Shown: positions 35,982 through 48,543, counted from the stretch's first letter. The stretch is DNA of 64,000 nucleotides from Sphaerulina vaccinii (GCA_022570795.1 JAKUDP010000023.1:620001-684000), one strand, 5' to 3'. Notes: a model not told the origin generated them from the letters alone. Made by a program: numbers and translations.

Positions 35982-36360
35982 GCATATCTCACTCACAAAC
36001 GACCGACGATCTTATGATGAGAACATGAAGTGAGATGTTAGACACGTGTTGTGGCACATTCAGTCTCCTACGAAATGTACTTCGGCGCTAAGGACTTGAA
36101 TTCAGTACATTTGCACTTGCTTGCTTAAGGTTCTCCATAGCCAATGTGTTCAAGAGACGATAACCATGCGCACCTACATTTGCAACCACTTTCGATTTGC
36201 AAGCGCCTCCCTTGATAGGCTCTCTCTGATTTACGAACGACTTGCGTGAGGAGGTGGGGGCCGCTTGCAGAGCCGCAGTGATTGCAAAAGTCCGTGAGAA
36301 TGGTTGCATGTAAGAGCAGACAAGACTGTTCCATTAAAGTCTCTCAGGTCGCTCTGATGC
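35982..36360. other. convergent intergenic region
   Basis: About 380 bp between the convergent 3' ends of the secreted-protein gene and the epimerase/reductase gene. No gene signal seen. Confidence 0.4.
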
Positions 36361-37358
36361 CTATGCCACAACAGCACCACCCTGCTGCTGCAACCCACCA
36401 CTCTTCGCCATGTTCTGAAAGCACATTCTATACGCCTCTCGAATCTCCGGAACCTCCAAGTCCAGTCCCTCAGCCTGATACTCAGCCACCTTGTCCACCA
36501 ACTTGCTGCTGTCCAAAGCACAGTTACTCCTATCAGCCACAATGACCTTCGCCTGCTCCTCAAGCGTAAAGTTCTTCCACTTGTAACTTGGGTCAACAAA
36601 GTCCTTGTACAGCTGCAAAACCTCATTGTGCGAGATACTGCCCGGGTTGGTGAAGTTGTACACTCCTGTCTCGCGATGCTCAGACATGGCGATGATGATT
36701 GGCAGCAAGTTTGGGAGAAGAGAGTGCGAGTTGGGTATGTTGACGACTTTCTCGTACTTCAGGATCTTGGTCACGAAGGATCGTGGGTTGAGGTCTGAAG
36801 ATACTGGCATGCGGAGGCGGAGGACGAGGTTTTGAGGGTAGTGCTTGAGGAAAGTCTCGACTGGAGCTTTGGTGGCGCTGTAGAAGGAGCCTGTGAAGTT
36901 TGGTGGGTCGTCTTCAACGAAGGGCTTGGAGAGGACTTGGTCGCGAGCTTCGTTGTATTGGGATGTGTAGATGCCTGGTGGGATGTGAGTACGATCTCCA
37001 AATGCTTTGTAAAGGAGCAAGATCAGGCTGACTTACATCCAGTAGCGAGCACAGTGCAATGGATGTTGCGCTTATCGCACTCATAAGTGAGCATATGAGT
37101 ACCCAAGCCATTGCTCTCCATTGTCTCGAGCTTGTGGCTCTCACACCAGTCAACGTTTGGCCGTCCTGTTTTCCCGGCACAGTTGATGACATGGGTGGGC
37201 TTGATCTCATCGAGAGTCTTCCGGAGTGCTTCTTGCTCGTGCATGCGAGTAGTTGTGCCGTGCACTTCTTTGCCTTGCTGCTTGAGCAGCTCGATCAAAA
37301 GGCTGCCGATCCATCCTTGAGCGCCCCAGACGAGGAAGCGATCTTGTGAAGAAGACAT
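36361..37358 (-). CDS. UDP-4-keto-6-deoxyglucose 3,5-epimerase/4-reductase (UDP-rhamnose synthesis)
   Basis: Exons 37037-37358 and 36361-36974 give 311 aa. The 62-bp intron has a GTAAGT donor and a CCCACCAG acceptor, splitting LATG-C|IYTSQ as in the family. An extended short-chain dehydrogenase fold: nucleotide motif WGAQGWIGSLL (11-21, GxxGxxG), INCAGKTGRPNVDWCE (substrate-side loop typical of the bifunctional NRS/ER enzymes) and catalytic Y139-x3-K143 in FYSATK. It is predicted to epimerise C3 and C5 of UDP-4-keto-6-deoxyglucose and reduce C4 with NAD(P)H, giving UDP-L-rhamnose in the cytosol. It starts at ATG 37358; an in-frame ATG at 37412 would add 18 residues. It lies 236 bp downstream of the transporter gene on the same strand. 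Enzyme class is firm; exact nucleotide carrier (UDP, not dTDP) is family inference. Confidence 0.92.
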
Positions 37359-37594
37359 GGTGGGAGATGGCTGTTGGGAAGTGAAAAGTGTCGACCGGAT
37401 TGCTGAGAGCATGAGGTCCGATACTGTTGCAGAAATCTTGAAAGATCAGGCAAGTGCTCGCTAAAGTATGAATGGTCTAAAGTACAAGTTGCGATGCTGA
37501 CATGCGAAGCAAGGGACATATGAGCGGTATGCGCTAGATCGCAGTTTCGTAAGCTGAGAGCAAGGCACAGTCAAGATGCGCTACTTCTCATTCT

Positions 37595-38813
37595 TCATTT
37601 GCGTGCCTGACTTTGCATCACATACGAATATCTGATTGGTGAGGTTAGTGTCACAGCATCGTAACAGTATTCAACAAGGAACTTACGAGATGATACCACC
37701 AATCGCTAACAAGATTCCAAGGAGGCTTCCATCTGTGAGGGACTTGCCTGACACTATCCAGCCCATGGCTACGATTGAGCAAGTCTTGAAGTGTCCAACG
37801 ACAGTGCTGCTCACAGGTCCAGCTTCGTTGATGATCACGAATTGGGAAAGGTTGATGAGGCAAGCCAGAAGTCCACTCTGCAGATCACTTGTCAGCACGT
37901 TTCTCAGGAAACGAAAGAGGGTACGATACTTACAACTCCGATTAGCGCATACTGCACAGAGCTCGTATGGCTCCAGACTGTAACATCATCCGAGAATGGG
38001 ATAATGTACAGCATAACAAGTACGCTGATAGGTGCTTGGTTCATCAACAACTGCATGCTCGAGCATTCCAGCTTCTCATGATACCATTTGATCCAGACAG
38101 TATACAACGAGCTTGCTAGCACGCCAGTAACAGCGAATGCGACTCCCAAAGGCCTGGTGACTTGGGCTTTGGCATCTGGAGTGCCTTTCGGCATGGTATC
38201 GAAGTACGACACCACAGCCACACCAAGACATACAGGAATCAAGGTCAACGCCGCTCGTGTTGGGATCTTGCGATTGTAGAGTGTGTAGTTGAGAAGTGCG
38301 ACACAAGGTGTGAGAAGGACTCTAGCGACTTGGTAGAATTGGATTGTTGAGTAGGCCAGAGATGCGTTTGGTAGGACGACGTTGAAGATCATGGCCAAAG
38401 CCAGTGGAAGGAGGCTGTAAGAGTCGAGCTTGACTGATGGGAAGAGGCTGATCGCGGGTCTCGAGACGATGTATAGCAGTAGGAAGGTGACTGCGAAGTG
38501 GAAGGCTGCGAAGGTGACTTGTGCGTGTCGAAGGGAGGCATTTTGGAATATTTGTTTGTTCACGAAGACCTGAATGCTCGCGTGTCAGAAATGTGACTTG
38601 AGTCATCATCTGCACGGTGCTTACGATGGCTGCTGTACAAGCAGTATTGACACACGCGCTGATCCAGAACCGGTTGCTGAGGCCTTTCGAGACTGGTATC
38701 ACAGGTGGTGGTGGGAATCGGTCTTCGTCCAAACCTACTTCTTCTTGCTTAAGGAAGGACTGTGCCTCTTCATAGTCATCGATGGACTCTCTCGGCTTCT
38801 TTTCTTGATCCAT
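37595..38813 (-). CDS. nucleotide-sugar transporter of the TPT/DMT family
   Basis: Four exons: 38625-38813, 37934-38569, 37687-37877 and 37595-37631, giving 350 aa. All introns are 55-56 bp with GTAAGC/GTAAGT donors and CAG acceptors, and phases agree; the last exon is only 37 nt. An acidic cytosolic N-terminus (about 45 aa, MDQEKKPRESIDDYEEAQ) precedes some nine or ten hydrophobic helices, starting FWISACVNTACTAAI and ending GILLAIGGIISYSYVMQ. The GHFKTCSI and GGIISYSY parts match the TPT-type Golgi nucleotide-sugar transporters (SLC35-like), which exchange a nucleotide sugar for the nucleoside monophosphate. The substrate is not readable from sequence; position between two UDP-rhamnose enzymes makes UDP-rhamnose the best guess. 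Likely Golgi or ER membrane. Confidence 0.9.
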
Positions 38814-39067
38814 TGTATATTGATGTTGGTGTGATAGTAGCTCTCGCGCTCGCTGCTGCGTTGAGAGTGCATGTACTTTAGGTCAGAGCGCGTGGGAGAC
38901 GCGTTACTTTCGCCCAACATTCCAGCAGTAAGAATGTTTCCTTGCACTACCAGAAGGCCACGCACGAAGGACAATGTCGATCAAGAACAGATCAGAGGAC
39001 GTACCTCAGCTTCTCGACATCAATCACTCGCCGCTTTCTTACTCGACAATACCCGCCGATCAACACA
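38814..39067. promoter_or_regulatory. putative bidirectional promoter of transporter and 4,6-dehydratase genes
   Basis: 254 bp between the divergent ATGs of the transporter (minus) and the dehydratase (plus). It is too short for two independent fungal promoters of usual size, so co-regulation is expected. No TATA box is evident. A CTCTCGCGCTCGCTGCTGCG stretch and an ACGCGT site lie near the middle; I cannot assign a factor. Confidence 0.55.
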
Positions 39068-40782
39068 ATGGAAGCAGTAGGTGCGGGATGGCATACCGGT
39101 GGTAAGGAACAACATCCAGCTCGGTGTCCTTGGCTAACCCATCAATCAGGCAGTCTGGAAACGCGGTTCTTTGTTGACGATGGCTGCTGGAAAGATGCTC
39201 CGTTGCTGACAGGCCAAACATCCTTCGAACCACTGCGAGGTAAGCAATAGTAGGCCAAAGGCATCCCTATTCTCAATGTCTCACTGAGCTTGAGCCTGCC
39301 AAGGCAACAAGCTCAAAGACAGACCTGCTAAGACACATTCGTACTTTGTCAGAGATACTTGCTTACCTTATACCTACTACTTTCGCAGACGTCCGCAACA
39401 TCCTCGTGACTGGGGGCGAAGGCTTCATCGCATCTTGGCTAGTCAGACATCTGGTGACCAAGTATGCCGACTCTTACAATGTCGTCTGCTTCGACAAGCT
39501 CGATTATTGTAGCTCTCTCAACAACTCTCGTATGCTCGAAGGTCGGCCGAACTTTCGATTCTTCCATGGAGATATCACGAAGGAGTCTGATGTACTGAGA
39601 TGTCTTGAAATGCACAAGATCGATACCATCTTTCATCTTGCGGCTCAGAGCCATGTCGACTTGAGCTTTGGTAACTCTTTCACCTTCACTCACAACAACG
39701 TTATTGGAACGCATGTGCTGCTGGAGAGTGCGAGAGTCATGAAGACTATCAGAAGATTCTACCACATCTCGACAGATGAAGTGAGTGTCGAACGCAGAAT
39801 TGAATCAGGAGAGCTGTACTTACACAACTAGCAGGTATATGGTGAAGTGCCCAAAGGGGAAGCAGAACTGCACGAGGATAGTCCGCTTCACCCAACGAAT
39901 CCATACTCTGCAAGCAAAGCCTGTGCTGAGATGCTGGTTCAGGCATATGTGAAGAGTTTCGAGCTGCCAGTCGTGATGATACGCCTGAATAACGTATATG
40001 GTCCACACCAGGTAAGTGATGCAGTCCTGATAGAGTTCACCTTCAGGGACTTCATGAACGACTCAAGCTGACTTTTGAGATCTAGTTTCCAGAAAGTGCG
40101 TATCTCGAATTCAAATGTTCCTGTCGATTGACACAACTGACCTAGTCGTGACACAGAAATCATTCCCAAGTTCATCAACTTGCTACAGCGCAATAAACCA
40201 CTCTTCATCCATGGCAAAGGAGACAATTCGAGAAGGTATCTCCATGCTGGTGACGCAGCAGATGCGTTCGATACCATCTTACACAAGGGTCAGATGGGCG
40301 AGATCTACAATGTCGACTCGAAGGACGAGATTGAGAACCTGGACCTTGCGAAGAAGTTGTGCAAGGCCTTCGGAGTAGAGGACTTCGAAAGTCGTATCCA
40401 GTATACCAGAGATCGTCCCTTCAACGACTGTCGATATGCAGTCAATGGCGACAAACTTGCCAAGCTTGGCTGGAAGCAGAAGGTGTCATTCGAGGATGGT
40501 CTTGCACAATGCGTGGATTGGTACCAGAAGTATTCCACTTGGTGGGGGGACATCGCCAACATCCTCACTCCTTTCCCTGAGCTGAGCAGCAAAGCTGTCG
40601 GACCTGGTCTTCTTGAAGCAGCACTCTCCGAGTCTGAGGCAGGGAATGCCAGTCTGCAGGCGGACGTCGGCGCTGAGCCCTATGATCCTGCCAGCGCAGG
40701 TGCAAAGAAGTTCAAAGGGACCCCTGCTGCCAATGGAGTCGCATTCAAGAAGCGCAAGGCTGAGGCACTGGAAGAAGAGTAG
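39068..40782 (+). CDS. UDP-glucose 4,6-dehydratase (UDP-rhamnose synthesis)
   Basis: Six exons: 39068-39101, 39150-39239, 39389-39780, 39835-40011, 40086-40095 and 40157-40782, giving 442 aa. Donors are GTAAGG, GTAAGC, GTGAGT, GTAAGT and GTGCGT. The fifth exon is a 10-nt microexon needed to read PHQFPEKIIPKF. NAD-binding motif TGGEGFIASW (about 49-58); dehydratase triad in HISTDE (169-172, with Asp and Glu of the 4,6-dehydratases) and Y196-x3-K200 in PYSASK. It converts UDP-glucose to UDP-4-keto-6-deoxyglucose, the substrate of the neighbouring epimerase/reductase. C-terminal extension of about 70 residues ends in a basic patch, FKKRKAEALEEE. The first, 48-bp intron is in frame and could be retained. 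Class is firm; UDP over dTDP is inferred from fungal homologues and the missing thymidylyltransferase. Confidence 0.93.
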
Positions 40783-42236
40783 TCTCCATCCACGCATAAG
40801 ATGTCGTGGTATCAGGTGGTGCGTGAGTGTTAGAACTTTGCTGCCTCCTCAGCGGATCATGAAGCTTCCGATCTTGAAGCTGCTAGATTACCATAATTGC
40901 CATGATTGCCAGGGTAGTGAGGTGGAGGCGTAGAGGACTAGCTCTCCACATAGCAGAAGTAATGCAGCTTGATTGTGCTTATAGGTGCGGTCGCACGTCC
41001 GACTACGACTTGCCAAGGTATGGAATTGTTGCAGTGGTTCTTGCACCGCACCTAGCATGGCCGGACTTCGTATCGCAAAAGTGCGTCACACTCTGGTAGA
41101 TGCAGAGGCCACCCTCCCATCTGCTTGGAAGGTTCCCATGTGCTGTGTCCAGTTTTTTTGTGGTAGTGTGTGGTCCGGCGTGTCAATTCAGGGTCTTTCG
41201 CCAAAGGGCTTGAGTGTTTTCTTCACAGCTGGGGAGAACCATGTCGCTGGTTGTTGAGATCCTTGCGTCGCGACTACCAGATGACGTGGTCTCAAATGTC
41301 GTCAAAGAGCCTCCAAATCTAAGCTGCTTTCATGGTTTACCTATCAGTTCTGATGAAGGAGGGTGATACAACAGCTTCACGTGTATGGCACGATTTGAGA
41401 CCTGTTCGCGCGGACACGGCCATCGTACACGACGACGTAGGATACCAGCATATTGCGCACCGCACGACTCATGGTCGACCAATCGTAAGGTCGGCTCGCT
41501 CGCTTCTTTGAAATGTCTCCTTCAGGCATAGTTACGTTACATCGTCTTCCTTACAGCCTCGCTCCACTTTTGTGCTGTTGGTCGTGTGATTGGAGAGCTT
41601 CACTGCAGGGTCGGAGATCTGCAGCGCCTCTTACGCTTATGCGCGTAGCTCGATTACTCCTCCGGAAGGCTTGCGATCGTTGCGGGAGGCTTGTATAGTG
41701 AGACAACATGTCGAAAGTGGAGACCGCCATCTGCCTCGGTGGCATGAGGTGAGCTGTAGCAGAGCATAATCTCATTGGGAAGGATGTTGCGACGAGTGAG
41801 ACGAGTGGAAAAAGGTGTGTGAAGTATGAGTGCTGTTTGCCAGCATCGCAGACGGCGATAGCTCTATCTGGAAGTATAATGTACAAGCTGAGCGCACTGC
41901 GATAGACTGAAAGCTATCCAATAGTCGACTAGCAGACTTTCCTCCTGTCAAATTTATCCGGAACTGCTCCTGACTTCCTGTCATTGAGCTTTGAACTGTC
42001 GATATCATAGCTTTCATGTCGCATACCGCTCCTGGGCAGCTGTTTCGATGCGCCTGGAACGCCTTTACAATCCTGAATATAGCAATAAATGGTCCTCGAA
42101 GCGCGAATCTGGGGTATCAAGTCGAAGTAAGCGAGTGAATCGTCGAAATTAAAACCAGTAATGCGCCTGTTCCTCATTGCGGTCCTGTCGCGGTCTGTAC
42201 AATCATGGTCGTTCTGTATCGTGGTAATGATAATCT
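40783..42236. other. convergent intergenic region, no gene recognised
   Basis: About 1.45 kb between the dehydratase and the FlbC-like gene. Several short frames, the longest 111 codons on the minus strand (41551-41886), without a known motif. Confidence 0.4.
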
Positions 42237-43390
42237 TTATTCTTCGTCCTCGTCGTGGGAGTTGGAATCGGCACCTTCGCCCTTGTGCACCTTTCGGTGT
42301 CTCCTCAGGTTGCTGACCACGGAGAAGTGACGTCCACAACCTTCAACATCGCAAGCAAATGCTGTGAAGTGTTAGTGCGGAGCCCTGATAATGCAGAGGC
42401 TTTCGATGACTTACGCTTCTCGCCTGTGTGGCTGTACATGTGTGTTTGCAGCGAGCTGGGCCTGGTGAATCGCTTGTCGCAGATCTTGCATTTGTGCTTC
42501 TTCTGCGAGCTAGAAGATGCCTTCGAGCTGAACTGTCCCATCATCGATTGTGGTGCTGGTGGCAAACCCTGCAGTCCTTGCGGTCGAGGCAGTGTTCGCG
42601 AGTTGGACATATCGACCGATTCGCTGGCAGAGCTGTAGTCGCCAACTGAAGCTTCGCTCACGCTGCTGTTGTAATAGGTCGGATATGTGCTGGCTGAGGA
42701 GATCGAGGAATGCGTCGAGTGTCCTGAAGGGAATCCGTAGGAATCTGTCGTCGATGATCTGCCGGTGCTCGTAGAGCCGTAGATGTTTCTTGGGGTGATG
42801 TCTGACTGACTCATGGCAACCATGCCACGGCTTGCGTCAAGAGCATCACTGAAGCTTTGTCGCTCAGCTTCTGAAGCTTGATTTAGTCTGGTATTGAAGT
42901 CAATCAATGAACTCTGGCGATATCTCTGGGACTCGACTGGCTCGCCGAGAAACAAGCTGGATGCTACTGACGGGTGCGAGGAACGCCTGTCGTATCCGTA
43001 TGCAGTCGCATATGAAGGCGCTGAAGTTGGCGCGTATGTCGACTGCGTAGACGGACCAGAAGTGTATGGTGTACCATATGGCCTAGGTGCGCTCATATCT
43101 TGAGCAAGTTGTAAGCTAGTGTCCGCGAAGAGCTCCGGATCCAATTGGGGGATAATACCTGAAGTTGGAAGGCCTCCAGCGTACGCAGGCGAAGCAGTGG
43201 GTGCCTGGACGTAACGCGAATCTCCGCTCACAGTAGTCTGAGGCATTGATGTCGCGTACATCTGGCTTTGGTTTGAAGCCGGAGCAGACACCCAAGGATT
43301 CGTGAACTGCGGCGCCTGAGGATACCTCATGTTGTCGTACCCCATATTGCTGAAGGGGTGTTGCTGACGGGAGTCAACGGCCATTGCCAT
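42237..43390 (-). CDS. flbC: C2H2 zinc-finger regulator, FlbC-like
   Basis: Exons 42415-43390 and 42237-42361 give 366 aa. The 53-bp intron (GTAAGT; TTCACAG with a CACTAAC branch) lies in the linker between the two fingers, HTGEK-P|FACDVEGC. Finger 1 is CKICDKRFTRPSSLQTHMYSH, finger 2 CDVEGCGRHFSVVSNLRRHRKVH. This pair closely matches the C-terminal fingers of Aspergillus FlbC, an upstream activator of conidiation. The N-terminal 280 residues are Ser/Thr/Tyr/Gln-rich and disordered, typical of activators, and the tail is acidic (SHDEDEE). The ATG at 43390 (MAMAVDSRQQ) is the first in frame. Naming as FlbC rests on the finger pair; a paralogue sharing it cannot be excluded. Confidence 0.85.
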
Positions 43391-46300
43391 TGTGTCGATG
43401 GTATGTGGTAGTAATGGAGGAATGAGGTCGACGAGATATGAAACCACAGGTCTCAGCGTGTATTGATCAACTCTGGAGAGTGAGCTTCCAAAACGTGGAG
43501 AGACGATCTGTCGCGGAGGATGTGCGGGATCAGCGTGCTTAAGTGCTGCGTATCTTGAGGCTGGGAGGATCCGAAAGGTAGTAGGCTATGGGCAGTCCTC
43601 CTGTGGCAAGTGCGAGTGCTGATCGGATTGACCGAGTGGTTCCTGGTGAGGATCCGAAGGCTGTCAATGGATAGGGTGGGACCCCTATGCAGCTAGAGCG
43701 CCGGGTCTTGAGCCGTCGTCGTTGACGGCAGGTGTTTCAAGTTGTCGAGCGCAGAAGGCGACTGCGGTCGTAAAGTCTAGCCGCGGTGATGAGCGGTGGT
43801 AGACGCGTGAGGCAGTGATGAGCGCTCAGCTTTGGAGTGTTCAAGCAATTGTGTTGATGATCTTTGCCAGGGCGGCCAGTGCTGATGCCCGAAGAAGTGT
43901 GTGCTTGTTGGATATGGAGGGAGCGTGCGACAATCTTTTGTGGATCTGAGCGCTGATCATGGACGAAGACAGCGAAGGGAACTTTGATATGTTATGTACA
44001 AACGCTGGCAACAGTAGCGCACCCTTCACGGATGACCTCAGTGGAGGAGCACGCCAAAGCAAAGCCAGCGCAAGCCACCCGGCGCGAAGGGTTCCTCTGT
44101 GATCTCTGAAACGAAGCAAGATTCATTCCTTTGGGTGTGGGGTGGGGATGTGCTGAATGCTGCATCCCGGTCAGACCCTTCGTCATGGCGGCAGGGATGC
44201 GGAAAGTGCACCTTCATTTTGCTGCCACTCACGGCTCTCAAACCACTCACCCTTCATCGCGTCGCAGCAGAAATGAGGCCGAACTCGATTCACTTGTCTG
44301 TGGGTCTGCTGGTCGCGCCTGCCTGTCAGAACGCACAAACATCACATCGCCTCATCGGTAAGAACAAAGTACAGTGCCATCGCAAAGCCAGTGCTTCAAC
44401 GCTTGAATAGCCTTTGCCACCAGCGCAGTAGTCACGGAGTACAGACACCCGAGCCACCACTTGCGTGCAATGAACGAACGCACAGCCGGAAATACTAGAG
44501 AACCACTACTCTGTTGTCCTTTGATTAAAATCCACCCCCACCCATAAGCAATATGGATAGCGGTAGCATACCTGTACTTCGCAAGCTTCCCAGTCTGGCG
44601 GGCGTGGTCGTGTCTTGCATACCAATTTTGTTGCTGGCTGTCTCTAAGCACAATTGGCACAACGGCGAGCGCCACGAACTTGTGTGCTCAACGGCTGCAG
44701 AGCCTGCAATCTTTCATCATCAACGTCACATCGTATTATTTTCGGCGTGATGGGTACCTCTCCGCCTAACCTCCTCTCCTCTCACACCCACTATTCGGTC
44801 AAGAAGTACCTAAGTGGAGCGGCTCTTTTGGGGGAGGATGCTAGTTGCTGTGAAGAGCCGAAGCCATAGCAGAAGCTGTTTGGTCGACTGCCAAGGAAGT
44901 GCGACTAGCGCGCCTCGTTTGGGTATTCTCAACCACTCCTCTTTCTCCAATCGCCCATTTTCACCTGTTTGCTCGTGCGCATTATTCGACATCTCACGCA
45001 CACGCACGTCTCCTACTCGTGCATCTGCTCGCTTCTTTCTTCTGCGCGCAGGGAAGTCTCAACAACGCTACCGCCTCGGCTTTTTTGCTTCCCTTTCTCG
45101 ACCTGCCTGTTTGCATGCGCCACTTTCTTGATGGCGCTGCTCACCGCACCTATCGTGAGCGCTGCTTGCTCGAGGGCGTACGCCATTCATTTAAGCTCCA
45201 ATCCTACGGCACTGCTATCCGATGGCCAAGGTGGTACGCTCACAGCGAAAGACGACTTGGGTCAGCCACGCCATTATGCTTAGAAGTATCCTCAACCTTA
45301 AAACCTTTACTGGCGCGCCGAAGAGAGATTGGCGTTGTAACTTCCTGATGCGACGCTGCGATATGGGTCTTCCGATGCTTACTGTTCCTCTGATGGTGGC
45401 GCGTATCAGCGCTGGCAACTCCGCCTCGATTGCAGCCCGGAAAGGAGTCCTATTCGCTGCTGATTGCAACCAGCTGAGGTACAATCGAATTGACTGACCT
45501 GGTTCAGACACACATTGCGGCATTACTATCTGCGCCTTTCTCAGCGCTGCTGCTGGTCCCGTGCCTGCAGATGAAGGACTGGACTGTGCAGCAATCACAA
45601 GCTATGCTGCGGCTCTTGCGAAAGCCTCCCGCGAACCTACTCGTAACCTGTATCAGGTTTGGCGTTCTGCCACAAAGGTTCCATTGCAAGAGCCTGTAAA
45701 TTCTCGCGAGTCAAGCATAACGAAGCCGAGCGCGACCCTGAACGTGTGTTCAGCCAACACGACCACAGCGATCTGTACAACAACTTGGTCGGCGTCTTCC
45801 AGAACAGATCAGCAAACACGTGCGAATGATTTGCGCTGCACGACTTTGTGTCAGGTACAGAGGATCGTCGCCGCAGGGCTCACGGCTTTCAAGGACCCTC
45901 TTCGAAGTTCTGACCAGGCAGTCGAATGATGCTCAAGACAACCAGCCAATCTGTTTGTACCTTCAGCAATAAAAGTGGTGCTAGCTTGTCTAGACCGTGA
46001 TCGACGATTTCTGCCGGGCAGAAGCAGCAGACTTGAGAGTCACATGCAGAAAAGGCTGAGCGGGGAGTCGCAACGCTTGCGTGCCTCCGAAATAGCCGTG
46101 CACTGACTTCTCCGAGATTCACCACCACCACAACGGTGGAACGGCTGACGCGCCACTACCGCTGAGGCTCTCAAGAGACAATTCTGCTTCACCAACTCGT
46201 GAAGTGGCCGATTTAACGTTTATTGGCAGTCTACATGGTGCGACGTGTACAATCTATCCTTAGCAGTTGGCTTCAAGTCTCATGCGTACCAACGCGACAG

Positions 46301-48543
46301 CTTTCATGAGCGATTTCAGTGGGAACATTTCTTGTGGAGATTGAGCTGTCCCTTCGCGACATCCGTGATCGAGACGAACACCTTGAGCTGCGAATACAGT
46401 CGCACTGGGAGATCCGACAGCATGCCCTCGAAGTGGCAGTATCAACAGCTACCAGTGTCAGCATTTCACGGACATCAATCACAGTGTGAAGAGAACTGTC
46501 TATCAGACTCGCCAACCATCATGCTGTTTGAATAAGACACAGGACCTCGAAACCCTCTACCTGGCGTAAGACATGCGCTCATAGAAGCATGCTGATGATC
46601 TGGAGATAACTGCGAGTGGATCACACTGAACGCTGTATTTTCTGAGCACATCTCCTATTCCCATGCATTTGAAGCATACCGGCATGGCTCAGGATTATCG
46701 GCTGCGGCCACGGCTCAGTCGCGACAAGATACCGATCAAGTATGGAGCCGATGCCGAGCAGCTTCACTTCGAAGTCCGGATCATGCCGAGATCAGAGAGC
46801 ACATACTTCCACTTGACGACGACGTCTATGCAAGCACTAGCGATCAGTATGGCAAAAGTTCGAGACAACAGGTCGACAAACCCTCGCAGCGCAGCGAATT
46901 GCGTTCGTCCCTGCTTTCAAAGCCTGGCCTTGTGTGGAGCACAACATGAGTCGCGCTCGGAAACACCTCCGCTTGTCGTTGATTGTACTTTGGCTTCATG
47001 GATCATCACGAGAACGGCAAATTCATGGTTGGGTGACAGCGATGAGGTGTCTAGCTCGCACCTCGCTGCTGAATGCCTGTATACTGAAGCTGCACGCATA
47101 TGACTCTGGATCATGCGCTGGCCCAATCGTTCGAGGAACCGACATGAACTCGACTCATTCGAAGCATGAGATGCCAGTGTGCACAGAACTCGTCAAAGAC
47201 TGCCTCGACTGCGTCTCGGTTGGCTTTGATGCCCAAGGTGTAGGCAGAGTGCTCCGTCTAGACCACGACCAGGTTGGATGTGCAGGTCAGGGGGCGGACC
47301 ACCTGCAAGGCTTGGTCGGCACGACGTTACGAGCTGGCCGAATGGGTTCACTGAAGGATGCTGTTCGTCGATCAATGGACACTCTTCGTCCTGGAGCGCT
47401 CTCGAGAAGTGCGAGTGCTGCCCAAGTTCACCCTCCACGTCTCTCGGCCAACTGTTCCCCTTTGACCTGAGTCTTGGGCGGAGATGGCACAGACAGTTCG
47501 CAGACGCTCCCTTCGCATGGGTTCAAATGGTGAGTCCTCATGGCTGCAACCCCTGTTGCTTCAAGAGTAGGTCTGCGGCGACGTAGGTGATGAGCATCTA
47601 TTGCCAATGTTGCCGTTAGCAATGTCCGCTCGATGCAGCACATCAATAATGTAGGCCGACCGTATGGAAGGAGCCTCGAGCACATAGTTGACTCGATTGA
47701 GGCCTCTGTGGCTCGATCAAGCCTGGCATGCGCTATTGGCTGTTGTGGCCAATCTGATCTGTATAGATTATGAGAACGTCAGTAAGTACTTTGGCGAGTC
47801 CGATGTGGCAGAAGTGTAGGGCGGGTGGATCTTGCTATACTTCTCCTTTCCTCCCCATGTCGGCCTGTAAGTCTACGTCCATGGCTTTGTAACCTCTACA
47901 CCTCGTCGAGACGCGGCGTGGATGTCGCGTCAATGGTCCTGTGTGTTCTGGTCGCGAGCAGTGGATGAAGATGCTGTGAGTATGATGGAATTCACCTCCT
48001 GGAGAGACTGGCTCCTGTCAGCATCCTCGACCATACATGTTGCCAACTCCTAAGCACCATATCCGATTGTTAACCTGCTCAATCTTGCCGCTTGATCGCA
48101 AATCATGGGTCAGAGCATTCTGTCAGGAGAAGTGGAGACGAGTGGTACTAGATGCTCACATACAGAATCCGAAAACCCGACAGTTTTGAAATATCGTTAA
48201 TTCGACTTATCTGGAGTTGCGACTTCAGAACGTGACAGATCGCGCTCAAGTACTCCAGACATTCATTGCTGATATAGAAGCATCGGATGACTCATTCAAG
48301 ATATAGCTGCGAGCACCTCACTGTCGTCGCACTGGTTTCGGGCAACCCTAAGACTGCCTGCTGGGTCGTCAACAGGATTTTCAAGCCATCAACGACTACT
48401 GCTCTGCTCAGTTGCTGGAAAGCTATGGATATGTCCGAATGGTAGCGATGGAGATCACTCACTTGACATTATTGGAACTATTCGATTGACGGCCTCATCT
48501 CAACAGTTAAGCAAGACATTCGCTTAAGTGACTTATAGCCTGC
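43391..48543. other. 5.1 kb without a recognised gene upstream of the FlbC-like gene
   Basis: Many short frames on both strands, the longest 178 codons (46934-47470, plus) and 149 codons (44899-45348, plus), none with a domain, a signal peptide I trust or a coherent splice pattern. Long upstream regions are common for developmental regulators in ascomycetes, so part of this may be regulatory. No tRNA or repeat was identified here. Confidence 0.45.
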
